NCBI GenBank assembly: GCA_046758905.1
Contig: JBHIBC010000064.1
Location: 1-15,700 of the forward strand
Length of the DNA stretch: 15,700 nucleotides
Source: JBHIBC01 sp046758905
Lineage (GTDB): Bacteria > Acidobacteriota > Polarisedimenticolia > Gp22-AA2
Direction: 5' to 3'
In this document: in pieces, positions 1-8,869 of the stretch
How positions within the stretch are numbered: the stretch's first letter is position 1
How the letters are laid out: every line of letters begins with the position of its first letter
Program-made: the position numbers and the translations under genes
Notes under the pieces: model-generated
Database searches by the model: none
The model's input: the letters and a program-made list of their open reading frames with translations, nothing else
What the model was told of the DNA's origin: nothing

Positions 1-38
1 ATGGGATCGCGGACCCGCCGGACGCTCACGCCGGTCAT
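1..38 (-). CDS. Start of an unidentified downstream gene (partial)
   Basis: An ATG on the minus strand (38-36) overlaps the TGA stop of the ASADH-like gene (37-35) in an ATGA arrangement. A strong ribosome-binding sequence, GGAGGGG, lies five bases before it. Only twelve codons are visible before the window edge (MTGVSVRRVRDP), too few to identify a family. The overlap and the good binding site suggest a translationally coupled next member of the minus-strand operon. In Escherichia coli the usg gene is followed by truA, but nothing visible here supports truA. Confidence 0.55.
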   Translation of the reverse strand, partial: MTGVSVRRVRDP

Positions 39-1081
39 GCCGTCCCCTCCGCGCCGCTCCGGCGGAGGATCTCCTCCGCGATGCGCACCGCGTTCAGCGC
101 CGCGCCCGACTGCATGCTGTCGGTGACCGCCCAGACCCAGAACGAGGACGGGTGTCGCGCGGGGCGGAAGCCGCCCACGGCGATCCCCGGCTTCCCGGCC
201 CTGTCGATCGGGGTGGTTCCCTCGCCGTCCGCGCAGCGCTCGAGCTCGCCGCTGGCGGCGAAGGCCGCCTCCAGCTCGGCGAGCCCGGTCCCGGGCGCCA
301 GGGTGAGCTGCAGCAGCGCGACGTGGCAGTGGAAGATCGGAGCCAGCACCACCTCCACAGACAGCCGGTAATCCCCGCCGGTGACCTTCCTCACCTCCCG
401 GTCCAGCGCCGACGGGTCCCCTCCCCCGGGCGCCTCATCGGCCCCGTACAGGCTCCCGGGGATCAGGTTGAACGCCAGCTGGCGGCGGAAGACCGACTTC
501 GGGACCTCGCGGAAGTTCAGCAGCCCGACGGTCTGCTGGTAGAGCTCCTCAATGCCGGGATCGCCGCACCCCGAGGCCGGCTGGAACACGACGCCCGTGG
601 CGTCCACCAGCCCGCAGGCGCGCACCGCGGGTGCCAGCAGGCTGGAGAGAAACTGGGCGATGGGCCGGGGCGAGGCGATGAGCCGCGGCCGATCGGGGAT
701 CGAGCCGGGGTTCACGGCCGCGTTCACGAGCGGGATGTCGTCCCGGCCGTTGGACGCGGTGGTGAGGTCGATGGCGACGAACCCCCTGCGCTCGGCCCAG
801 TCGAGATAGCGCTCTCCCTCCCGGCGGGTCCCGCAGAGGAAGGCGATGTCCAGCGCGCCCAGCGCGTCGATGTCGGGAGTGGTCACCAGCATCGCCTCCC
901 CCCCGAACTCGGTCAGATTGTTGCCCGGGTCGTCGGTCGAGCTGAACAGGCGCACCGAGGCCGTCGGGAAGGACCTGCCCACCAGGTGGTCCTTGACGCC
1001 GCGGGCGGTCAGCGTGGTGGCGTCGAACAGTGCCAGGTGCGCCCGGCGCCCGACGGCGACCCGCGCGTCACGGCCTGCCAT
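35..1081 (-). CDS. Aspartate-semialdehyde dehydrogenase-like protein, USG-1 type, probably non-catalytic
   Basis: This 348-residue protein has the overall sequence of aspartate-semialdehyde dehydrogenase (ASADH), but key active-site parts are changed. Family-like stretches are IPLVNAAVN (116-124), VFQPASGCGDPGIEEL (165-180, with the conserved active-site Gln at 167), FRRQLAFNLIPG (198-209), and a C-terminal WAVTDSMQSGAALNAVRIAE segment (317-336). The nucleotide-binding GxxGxxG near residues 18-29 is lost. The catalytic Cys of NCST is replaced: ASPRPIAQ (136-143) puts Pro140 at that place. His253 is in the position of the active-site His, but the nearby Arg appears to be Leu246. E. coli USG-1 is likewise an ASADH homologue without the catalytic Cys. 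The start is supported by GGAGG five to six bases upstream; the gene overlaps the pssA end by 14 bases. The function is unknown; a true biosynthetic Asd is unlikely. Confidence 0.85.
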   Translation of the reverse strand: MAGRDARVAVGRRAHLALFDATTLTARGVKDHLVGRSFPTASVRLFSSTDDPGNNLTEFGGEAMLVTTPDIDALGALDIAFLCGTRREGERYLDWAERRGFVAIDLTTASNGRDDIPLVNAAVNPGSIPDRPRLIASPRPIAQFLSSLLAPAVRACGLVDATGVVFQPASGCGDPGIEELYQQTVGLLNFREVPKSVFRRQLAFNLIPGSLYGADEAPGGGDPSALDREVRKVTGGDYRLSVEVVLAPIFHCHVALLQLTLAPGTGLAELEAAFAASGELERCADGEGTTPIDRAGKPGIAVGGFRPARHPSSFWVWAVTDSMQSGAALNAVRIAEEILRRSGAEGTA

Positions 1082-1823
1082 GCCGCCCTCCGGCCGCCGC
1101 CGCGCGGCGCTCCGCGCGCCCCGCGGCGAACAGTCGCGGGACGAGCCCCGACAGCAGATACGAGAAGCTGAGGATGAGGGCCACGAACTCGGGCGACGAG
1201 GCGACCACGAAATAGACCAGGGCCACCAGGATCACCATCACCCAGCGGGTGCGGCGCCTCAGGTCGATCTCCTTGAACGACCGGTAGCGCGCCTTGCTCA
1301 CCATGAGGACCGAGAGGACCACAACCAGCAGGGCCACCATCCCGGCGGTGACCGGGTCGGTCACGCGCGCGGGGTTGTAGAAGACGCAGGCGGCCAGCAC
1401 GCAGGCGGCGGCGGGGATCGGCAGGCCGACGAAGTACCGCTTGTCCTGCATCGGCGCCTGGATGTTGAAGCGCGCCAGACGCGCCGCCCCGGCGGTCACG
1501 TACAGGAACGGCACCAGCGAACCGAGCTTCGAGAGATCCGAGAGGGCCCACATGTAGACCACGAGCGCCGGCGCCACCCCGAAGGAGATCACGTCGGCGA
1601 GCGAGTCGAGCTGCACGCCGAAGTCGCTGGTGGTGCCGGTCATGCGCGCGACCCAGCCGTCCATGCGGTCCAGCAGCGCGGCGATGAACAGCGCCACCGC
1701 CGCCGTCACGAAATCGCCCTGCAGGCTGCGGACGACGGCGGTATACCCGCACAGGAGGTTCGCCGTCGTGAACAGGCTCGGGACGACGTAGGCCCCGCGC
1801 CGGAAGCGCTTGCGGTCGCTCAT
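1068..1823 (-). CDS. pssA: CDP-diacylglycerol-serine O-phosphatidyltransferase (phosphatidylserine synthase)
   Basis: This integral membrane enzyme transfers the phosphatidyl group from CDP-diacylglycerol to L-serine, giving phosphatidylserine, the substrate of the decarboxylase encoded just upstream. The complete CDP-alcohol phosphotransferase motif D-x2-DG-x2-AR-x8-G-x3-D-x3-D is present at residues 52-77 (DRMDGWVAR, then G69, D73 and D77). The 251-residue chain has several hydrophobic segments: about 14-32, 38-52, 78-95, 102-116, 133-149, 158-175, 194-209 and 212-228. This is normal for the type II (Bacillus-like) PssA family. Its ATG overlaps the psd stop codon (ATGA, 1820-1823), so the two are probably translationally coupled. 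The N-terminal PSLFTTANLLCGY stretch is typical of the family. Confidence 0.95.
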   Translation of the reverse strand: MSDRKRFRRGAYVVPSLFTTANLLCGYTAVVRSLQGDFVTAAVALFIAALLDRMDGWVARMTGTTSDFGVQLDSLADVISFGVAPALVVYMWALSDLSKLGSLVPFLYVTAGAARLARFNIQAPMQDKRYFVGLPIPAAACVLAACVFYNPARVTDPVTAGMVALLVVVLSVLMVSKARYRSFKEIDLRRRTRWVMVILVALVYFVVASSPEFVALILSFSYLLSGLVPRLFAAGRAERRAAAAGGRHGRP

Positions 1824-2461
1824 CGGGCCGTCCCGCCGGCTGCGCCGGCCGCGGCCCGGATCTCGCGGCCGACCACGGTGAGGCCGCCGTACACCCTGTC
1901 CCCCACCGCGACCTCCGTGACCACGCCCGGCGGAAGGTGGAGGTCGGTGCGCGACCCGAAGCGGATCATCCCGATCCGCTCGCCGCGACGGACCTCGTCC
2001 CCGGGCCTCTTGCTGCAGACGATTCGCCGGGCCAGCACGCCGGCCACCTGGGTGACGCCGTAACGGCCCCGGGCGGAGGAGATGACCAGGTGATTGCGCT
2101 CGTTCTCGCTGCCGGCGCCGCGCCTCCAGGCCGGCCGGAAACGGCCGGCCGTGCGACGCACCTCCACCACCCGGCCGGCGACCGGAGAGCGGTTGATGTG
2201 GCAGTCGAGCAGGGACAGGAAGATCGACACTCGGTCCCCTTCCGGACGCCGCTCCACGGAGGTCACCCGGCCGTCCGCGGGAGACAGGACGAGCCCCTCC
2301 CCCGGGGGAGGGACGCGCTCGGGGTCACGGAAGAAGTACAGGGTGAAGAGGATGAGCAGCGCCGCCGGCGCCGCGTACCAGGGTCCCGCGAGCCAGGCGG
2401 TGAGCGCCGCCATCAGGCAGAGGGCGACGACGAAAGGTGTAGCCTGCGCCGCGACCCGCAT
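1820..2461 (-). CDS. psd: Phosphatidylserine decarboxylase, short (archaeal-type) form
   Basis: This pyruvoyl-dependent enzyme decarboxylates phosphatidylserine to phosphatidylethanolamine at the membrane. At 213 residues it is the short form. There are two hydrophobic segments near residues 8-25 and 28-43, followed by FFRDPERVPP, SPADGRV (60-66) and LDCHINRSPVAG (85-96), the counterpart of the DVHxNRxP motif. The self-cleavage site is FGSR (168-171); Ser170 should become the pyruvoyl group at the start of the small chain. The family-typical flanks RIGMIRFGSRTDLHLP are intact, so the protein should be active. The ribosome-binding site is only a weak GGGACGGGACG. The gene lies 86 bases downstream of the DUF465 gene and overlaps pssA by four bases. 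Confidence 0.94.
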   Translation of the reverse strand: MRVAAQATPFVVALCLMAALTAWLAGPWYAAPAALLILFTLYFFRDPERVPPPGEGLVLSPADGRVTSVERRPEGDRVSIFLSLLDCHINRSPVAGRVVEVRRTAGRFRPAWRRGAGSENERNHLVISSARGRYGVTQVAGVLARRIVCSKRPGDEVRRGERIGMIRFGSRTDLHLPPGVVTEVAVGDRVYGGLTVVGREIRAAAGAAGGTAR

Positions 2462-2547
2462 CGTCCCGTCCCGTCAACGAGTTCGTGGGGCCCGCGCGGC
2501 CCCGGCCCCCCTGCTCGCCGAGCGCCGAACACCGGGCCGGCACCCCT

Positions 2548-2796
2548 TCAGGGGCGCGCGCCGGCGCCGGCCTCACGATGCACGAACTCCCTGAGTATCG
2601 CCTCCATCCTGTCTTTTATCAATAACTTCCGCTTCTTGATTCGGGTGGTCTCGAGCCGCTCGTCCTCGTCGAGGGTCGCCTTGCCCTGCAGTTCCTGAAG
2701 CCGGCTCTCGCAGTCGGCGTGGTCTGACATCAGCCGTCGATACTCGGGGTTGCTCTCGGCGAGAGTGCGCTTCAGGACCTCGTAGTTGTGCACCAT
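2548..2796 (-). CDS. Small DUF465 (YdcH-like) coiled-coil protein
   Basis: This is an 82-residue charged, helical protein. I start it at the ATG at 2796 rather than at the upstream in-frame start at 2907, because an exact AGGAGG (2805-2810) sits eight bases before 2796 and the upstream extension has no family character. Residues 24-70 fit the DUF465/YdcH pattern: a first helix with SDHADCESRLQELQG, an acidic turn (DEDER), then a lysine-rich second helix TTRIKKRKLLIKDRMEAI corresponding to the family's LKKxKLxLKDxI. The molecular role of this family is not known. It lies between rimI and psd, 86 bases before psd, with its own candidate promoter. Confidence 0.82.
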   Translation of the reverse strand: MVHNYEVLKRTLAESNPEYRRLMSDHADCESRLQELQGKATLDEDERLETTRIKKRKLLIKDRMEAILREFVHREAGAGARP

Positions 2797-2804
2797 CAGC
2801 CTGG

Positions 2805-2810
2805 CCTCCT
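2805..2810 (-). promoter_or_regulatory. Ribosome-binding site that fixes the DUF465 start
   Basis: On the minus strand this reads AGGAGG, eight bases before the ATG at 2796. It is one of the best Shine-Dalgarno matches in the window and decides between the 82-residue and 119-residue readings. Confidence 0.8.
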
Positions 2811-2878
2811 GCTGGGGGTTCCTGGGGTTTCTGCGAGGGCGCGATTCCGTCCCGGCGTGTTCCGCATCGGCTCGAAAA

Positions 2879-2907
2879 ATCTTACCACCCGACACCCGGC
2901 CGCGCAA
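2879..2907 (-). promoter_or_regulatory. Candidate sigma-70-type promoter for the DUF465-psd-pssA group
   Basis: The minus strand reads TTGCGC (2907-2902), a 17-base spacer, then TAAGAT (2884-2879). The -35 half matches consensus weakly (3 of 6) and the -10 moderately (4 of 6), but spacing is optimal and the site begins just beyond the rimI stop. It would give a leader of roughly 75 bases. The 115-base gap here is the largest inside the minus-strand arm, which also favours a new transcription start. Confidence 0.4.
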
Positions 2908-2911
2908 GGCG

Positions 2912-3400
2912 TCAGTCGCGGGCGCACTCCCGGAGCCGGGAGGCCAGGATCAGGGCGTCCTCGTGCGTGTCGCTGTAGTAGTCGCGGCGCAGGCCCGCCG
3001 GCCGGAAGCCGGCGGAGCGGTACAGGCGCAGGGCCGCCTCGTTGCTCGGGCGCACCTCCAAGCTCGCCCGGAGGCACCTCTGGCGGAGCGCGAACTCCAG
3101 CAGGAAGGCCAGCAGCCGCCTCCCGATGCCCCGCCGGCGCCAGCGGGGATGCACCGCGATGTTGTTGATCTTCATCTCCTGGTCGACGATCCACACGCAG
3201 GCGAACGCGACCACGCGGCCCCGGCCTCCGGCGGTGACGACGAAGAGGTGGGCGTACGGGTTGTCGCGGATCTCCTGGCGGAAGGAGCTCTCCCCCCAGG
3301 GGGTCGGGAAGGAACGGCTCTCGATCTCCAGGACACCGGGGATGTCCGCGACGGACATCTCGCGGACCCTCAGGGGCTCGACCCGACCGTCCCGAATCAC
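2912..3400 (-). CDS. rimI: Ribosomal-protein-alanine N-acetyltransferase (GNAT family)
   Basis: RimI-type GNAT enzyme that acetylates protein N-termini (S18 in E. coli) using acetyl-CoA. I choose the GTG at 3400, giving 162 residues, five bases after the tsaB stop. This keeps the family's N-terminus (LRVREMSVADIPGVLEIE, then PW at 34-35), which the ATG at 3358 would remove. The open frame upstream to 3754 is tsaB read in another frame. The acetyl-CoA loop is RRRGIGRRLL (88-97); INNIAVHPRWR precedes it. LEVRPSNEAALRLYRSAGF (114-132) contains the Glu and Tyr expected in RimI, and YYSDTHEDALIL (141-152) is the usual C-terminal motif. Adjacency to tsaB is a common bacterial arrangement. Confidence 0.9.
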   Translation of the reverse strand: MIRDGRVEPLRVREMSVADIPGVLEIESRSFPTPWGESSFRQEIRDNPYAHLFVVTAGGRGRVVAFACVWIVDQEMKINNIAVHPRWRRRGIGRRLLAFLLEFALRQRCLRASLEVRPSNEAALRLYRSAGFRPAGLRRDYYSDTHEDALILASRLRECARD

Positions 3401-3405
3401 TCCGC

Positions 3406-4098
3406 TCAGGCCTTCCGGCGGGCCGCCTCGGCGTCCGAGGGGCGAACGTAGTTCGGCCCGAGAGTGCCGGGAGCGTACCGCGACCCGGCAGGCAGCGCCT
3501 CCCAGCCCCACAGCGCGATCGCCCCCGCCGCGAGCGGCCGGTCCTCGAGCACCGTGAGGTCCCTGCCCAGAGCACGGCCCGCCTCCCGGACGGTGGCCGC
3601 GCCGTCGCCCGCCAGCGCGGCCCGCCCGGCCAGGGCGAGCGCCAGGTCCGTCGGACGCCACGAGCGGTCCTCGCACTCCCTCTCGACCCGGCCGGCACCG
3701 AGCCGGAACGTCGCGGCGTACACCTCCCCGCGCCCCGCCTCGATGGCGCAGCACACCGAGAGGGGCTCCGCGGCCGACCTCGCCAGCCCCACCGCGCGCG
3801 CCACCGCCTCCAGGGTCGACAGCCCCGCGACGCCCACGCCGAGGGAATATCCCAGGCCCTTGGCGGTGGCCATGCCGACGCGGACCCCGGTGAAGGAGCC
3901 CGGACCGACCGCGACGGCGACTCCGCGCAGGGCGTCGATCGTCATGCCGGAGCCGCGGATCGCCTCGTCGATGCGGGCCATGAGGTCGCGGGCGTGCGCG
4001 CTTCTCCGGGTGAGCTCGATCTGCATCAGCACCCCGGCGCGCACCGCCAGGGCGACGCTCGCGTGCGAGGTCGCCGTCTCGATGCCCAGGATCGGCAC
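3406..4098 (-). CDS. tsaB: tRNA threonylcarbamoyladenosine biosynthesis protein TsaB
   Basis: TsaB is the non-catalytic partner of TsaD in forming t6A37 in ANN-decoding tRNAs. The 230-residue length is normal. Visible signatures are ILGIETATSHASVAL (3-17), GPGSFTGVRVGMATAKGLGY (65-84), the following GVAGLSTLEAVA, and LGPNYVRPSDAE (213-224) near the C-terminus. The start ATG lies ten bases after the stop of the GGDEF-PilZ gene. Its likely ribosome-binding site, GAGG, overlaps that stop codon, so translation is probably coupled. rimI follows after five bases. Confidence 0.95.
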   Translation of the reverse strand: MPILGIETATSHASVALAVRAGVLMQIELTRRSAHARDLMARIDEAIRGSGMTIDALRGVAVAVGPGSFTGVRVGMATAKGLGYSLGVGVAGLSTLEAVARAVGLARSAAEPLSVCCAIEAGRGEVYAATFRLGAGRVERECEDRSWRPTDLALALAGRAALAGDGAATVREAGRALGRDLTVLEDRPLAAGAIALWGWEALPAGSRYAPGTLGPNYVRPSDAEAARRKA

Positions 4099-4108
4099 GA
4101 CCCCGACC

Positions 4109-5320
4109 TCACGCGCTGGTCACGATGCCGCCGCGACTGAGGAACTGGGTGACCTGGGCCTCCTGATGCTCCCACTCCAGGAGGAAGGCCACGCCCACCT
4201 CGAAGCGTCCCGCCTGGCCCTCGATCTCCTCGATCCGGACCACGCGCGCCCTGAGGGTGATCCGCGCCCCGTCCCGGTCGTCCTGGCAGACGACGATCAG
4301 CTCCTCTCCGATGTCGTACGGCCTGTCGCTCTCGAACAGCAGCCCGCTGCGGCTTATGTTGCGCGCCTCCTGGGACGCGTCGCGGGGCTCCTCTCCCTCG
4401 TGTCCCGCGGGCACGACCCGGATGCGCACCGGGCGGCTGCCGACGTCGAATCGGATGAAGTTGCGGCGTTCCCGGTAGTAGACGCCCACGGTATTGCCCC
4501 CACGCGCCTTCGCCTGGTGCATCGCCTCCTCGGCGCGTCGCACGAGCCGGTCCGCGGTGGTCGCGTCCTCGGGATACTTGGCCACGCCGATGGTCGCCGT
4601 CAGGGCTATCGGACGACCGTCGATGTCCCGGCGCAGGAAGTGGCGCTCGATCTCCTTGCGGATCCGTTCCGCGACCAGGAACGCGCCCATGCGCTCGGTC
4701 TCCGGGAGCAGGAGGCCGAACTCCTCGCCGGCGAGCCTGGCGACGACGTCGATGTCGCGTATCTTGTTCTTCAACAGGATGGCCACCTCCCGCAGCAGGA
4801 TGTCGCCGACCAGCTCGCCGTGGGCCTCGTTGAGCTCCCTGTAGTCGTCCAGGTCGACGTACAGCACCGCCAGGTCGAGCCGGTACCGCTTCGAGCGACG
4901 GGCCTCCTTCTGGAGCGAGGACAGGAAGCGGCGCACGTTCCACAGGCCCGTCTGAGCGTCGATCGGCGAGGAGGTCTCCTGACGCTCGGCGAGCGACAGG
5001 TCGACGATCCGCGGGTTCGTCATCTGCCGGTTGATGTTCACGAAGTAGTCCAGGACGGCCACCCGCAATCCGATCGGGCGCTGCAGGCTCTCGGAGAGGG
5101 CCCTGCGGTGCTTCAGGATCGCCTCCCAGTGGCGCCTGGCCTCGGACTCGTCGAACGCGAGGTGCGTCAGGATCAGGAGGAGGGCCGCGTAGGCCTGCAG
5201 GCCGCTCTGGGTGCGGATCTGATCCAGCCGCTTGAGGATGCGCTCCTCGTTGTGGGCGTCCTCCTTGAGGACGGCCAGAAGCTCCTCCTTGTAGCGCTCG
5301 GCCTCGCCCAGCGTGATCAT
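4109..5320 (-). CDS. GGDEF-PilZ protein, probable diguanylate cyclase with a c-di-GMP-binding domain
   Basis: This 403-residue soluble protein has three parts. Residues 1-115 form a helical domain I do not recognise. A GGDEF domain follows at about 118-282, with DAQTGLWNVRRF (121-132), VDLDDYRELNEAHGELVGD (155-173, metal-binding Asp156) and AGEEF (197-201) at the signature site. An I-site RxxD is intact at 188-191 (RDID), the right distance upstream for product inhibition. A PilZ domain occupies about 283-395, with RxxxR at 286-290 and NxSxxG at 321-326 (NISRSG). Ala in the first signature position does not rule out activity, since AGDEF-type cyclases can be active. A cyclase that also senses its product is the simplest reading. 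The start ATG overlaps the stop of the upstream paralogue (ATGA, 5317-5320). The open frame continues upstream to 6499, but only as a shadow of that paralogue. Confidence 0.9.
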   Translation of the reverse strand: MITLGEAERYKEELLAVLKEDAHNEERILKRLDQIRTQSGLQAYAALLLILTHLAFDESEARRHWEAILKHRRALSESLQRPIGLRVAVLDYFVNINRQMTNPRIVDLSLAERQETSSPIDAQTGLWNVRRFLSSLQKEARRSKRYRLDLAVLYVDLDDYRELNEAHGELVGDILLREVAILLKNKIRDIDVVARLAGEEFGLLLPETERMGAFLVAERIRKEIERHFLRRDIDGRPIALTATIGVAKYPEDATTADRLVRRAEEAMHQAKARGGNTVGVYYRERRNFIRFDVGSRPVRIRVVPAGHEGEEPRDASQEARNISRSGLLFESDRPYDIGEELIVVCQDDRDGARITLRARVVRIEEIEGQAGRFEVGVAFLLEWEHQEAQVTQFLSRGGIVTSA

Positions 5321-6477
5321 GGCTGGGCCTCGCGGCGCGCGGCCGGAGGAGGCGGCAGGTCGGCGAGCAGAGCGCCGAGGCGGAAGCGCTCCGACTCCCC
5401 GCCCACGAAAGACAGCCCCGCGCTGAAGGCGCCCCCCGCGCCGCCCTCTCCGGCCCCCTCCAGCCGCACCACCCGCGTCCGCATGGAGGCCTCCCGGGGC
5501 CGCGCCGACGGCTCGCGCACCACCAGCACGCAGTCGCTGCCCGGCTCGAGGGGTGCCGCGAGGCGGACCCTCGCTCCGCTGGCCGACAGGTCCTCGATCG
5601 ACACCTCCACCGCCGACGCCCCGCGTCGCAGCGTCCCCAGCAGGGCCCCCGCCACCTTCCGCCGCGGTCGCGACCGCCTCTCGGGGCGATACGCCCGGCC
5701 GCGGTCCCCCCCCTCGGCACGGGCCGCCGCGAGCGCCAGGCGGGCGCACTCCATCAGGGAGGCCGGATCGCGCGAATGGACCGGCCAGGCTGCGGCCCCC
5801 GAGCTCCAGGCCCCGCCGGTCGCCCCGGACAGCGCCGCCCGCAGCCTCTCCGCCGCGCGCAGCGCCTCGTCCGCGCCGCAGCACGGGAGCAGGGCCGCGA
5901 GCCCCTCCGTCCCGAGCGGCCCCGTGTGGTCGGTGTCCCGGGCGGCTCCGCGCAGCGTCTCCGCCGCCGCGAGGAGCGACGACACCGCGCCGGGGAGGGA
6001 GCGGTCGGGCGCGAGCAGGAGCAGGCCGACCGGCCGGCCGGTGCGCTCGGCCCGCGCGATCTCCGCCTCGAGCAGGCCGTCGATCGTCCCGCGGCTCGAG
6101 GGATCGGGGGCGTCGGGTTCCGGCCCCGGCGCTTGGCCCGCGGCGTGGAACACAGGGTCGCCCAGAAGCCCCTGGATGGAGTGCAGGTAGTCCGCCGCGG
6201 CGACGCCCAGCCCCGGGTCGCGGCCGAGCGCCGAGCGCAGGAGGTGGCGGTGCCGGTCGATGGCCACCAGCGTCGCGCGCGCCTCCGGCTCGGCGCGGTC
6301 GAGGCGGGTGAGCGCGCGCAGGCAGGCGCGGAACGGATCGATCCGAGACCGAGCGCCGATCGCCAGGATCGCCCGCAGGAGCCGGTCCCCGCTCAACGAG
6401 GGGTCGTCGAGCACCGCGCCGAAATCGGTCTGCGTCTCGAAAGCCTGGTCGTGCGGGCCCAAGGACCCTCCCGGCAT
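5317..6477 (-). CDS. Degenerate GGDEF plus PilZ protein, paralogue of its neighbour
   Basis: This 386-residue protein has the same order of parts as the next gene: N-terminal helical region (about 30-112), a degenerate GGDEF-like region (about 130-255) and a PilZ domain (about 265-375). PilZ is visible from the arginine-rich ERRSRPRRKVAG (266-277) and DLSASG (296-301). At the GGDEF position it reads LGTEGLAALLP (188-198), so the signature is replaced by GTEGL; no metal-binding DxD or I-site is evident, so cyclase activity is unlikely. The N-terminal regions of the two paralogues align: LTRLDRAEPEAR...HRHLLRSALGR here against LTHLAFDESEAR...HRRALSESLQR there. Codon use is richer in G+C and Ala than the neighbour. 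No Shine-Dalgarno sequence precedes the ATG, and a promoter lies directly before it, so a leaderless start or an internal start are both possible. A role as c-di-GMP receptor or partner of the cyclase is inferred. Confidence 0.78.
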   Translation of the reverse strand: MPGGSLGPHDQAFETQTDFGAVLDDPSLSGDRLLRAILAIGARSRIDPFRACLRALTRLDRAEPEARATLVAIDRHRHLLRSALGRDPGLGVAAADYLHSIQGLLGDPVFHAAGQAPGPEPDAPDPSSRGTIDGLLEAEIARAERTGRPVGLLLLAPDRSLPGAVSSLLAAAETLRGAARDTDHTGPLGTEGLAALLPCCGADEALRAAERLRAALSGATGGAWSSGAAAWPVHSRDPASLMECARLALAAARAEGGDRGRAYRPERRSRPRRKVAGALLGTLRRGASAVEVSIEDLSASGARVRLAAPLEPGSDCVLVVREPSARPREASMRTRVVRLEGAGEGGAGGAFSAGLSFVGGESERFRLGALLADLPPPPAARREAQP

Positions 6478-6486
6478 CGCGGGCGG

Positions 6487-6516
6487 ATGTTAGCGGCAAC
6501 CGTTCGGGAGTGTCAA
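6487..6516 (-). promoter_or_regulatory. Promoter for the minus-strand GGDEF-PilZ operon
   Basis: The minus strand reads TTGACA (6516-6511), an 18-base spacer, then TAACAT (6492-6487). The -35 is a perfect consensus match and the -10 matches 4 of 6. The ATG of the following gene lies only nine bases after the -10 box, so the transcript would have almost no leader. Confidence 0.5.
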
Positions 6517-6546
6517 CCTAAGGAAATGCCCGGCGGCCGCGCGGAA

Positions 6547-6572
6547 GGGGGGGGGCGACCGGGGGTGCGGGG
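6547..6572 (+). other. G-rich tract with G-quadruplex potential
   Basis: Runs of nine, five and four G are separated by CGACC and TGC. If the nine-base run is split, this gives four tracts of at least four G with short loops, the classical quadruplex pattern. It is non-coding and lies between the two divergent promoters. A tract this long is also prone to length change or sequencing error. Confidence 0.5.
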
Positions 6573-6603
6573 CGGCGGCCGCGCGGCGCCCACCGACGAA
6601 AAG

Positions 6604-6621
6604 TGTCAAAAGATTTTGACA
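6604..6621. promoter_or_regulatory. Perfect palindrome over the prkA -35 box, probable operator
   Basis: TGTCAAAAGATTTTGACA is a perfect inverted repeat: two eight-base arms and a two-base GA centre. The right arm contains the TTGACA that serves as the -35 box of the prkA promoter, so a bound regulator would meet RNA polymerase here. The same core appears again as TTGAC at 6627-6631, eleven bases downstream, and as TGTCAA at 6511-6516 in the opposing promoter. The regulator is not identifiable from the sequence. Confidence 0.6.
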
Positions 6622-6644
6622 ATTCCTTGACTCGGACTTATATT
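6616..6644 (+). promoter_or_regulatory. Near-consensus sigma-70-type promoter for the prkA operon
   Basis: TTGACA (6616-6621), a 17-base spacer, then TATATT (6639-6644). The -35 and spacing are ideal and the -10 matches 5 of 6, in a locally A+T-rich island within very G+C-rich surroundings. Transcription should begin near 6651, giving a leader of about 25 bases before the prkA ATG. Confidence 0.8.
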
Positions 6645-6675
6645 AGCAAACAGGTCACTCGGAAGCGGGAAAACC

Positions 6676-8820
<2,145 letters not shown>

Positions 8821-8869
8821 GGACCACGGCCCGTGCAGCCCTTCGGGACCTGGCCCGCTGCGGCCGTGA

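Noticed and set aside
152..2063. Long plus-strand frames opposite the ASADH-like gene and pssA
   Set aside because: Their products are arginine-, proline- and histidine-rich composition artefacts, and the minus strand holds the recognisable proteins.
3401..3754. Extended N-terminus of RimI
   Set aside because: This stretch codes for TsaB in another frame and would add about 118 residues without GNAT character.
3464..6190. Open frame of about 900 codons on the plus strand opposite tsaB and the GGDEF-PilZ genes
   Set aside because: Same base-composition effect; its product is low-complexity, and the opposite strand carries well-conserved proteins.
5321..6499. N-terminal extension of the GGDEF-PilZ protein to 796 residues
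   Set aside because: The extension is the upstream paralogue read in the wrong frame; the ATGA overlap at 5317-5320 gives a natural start.
6627..6632. TTGACT as an alternative -35 box for prkA
   Set aside because: It lies only five bases before the A+T-rich -10 region, and 17 bases further on there is no -10-like sequence. It is better seen as a repeated half-site.
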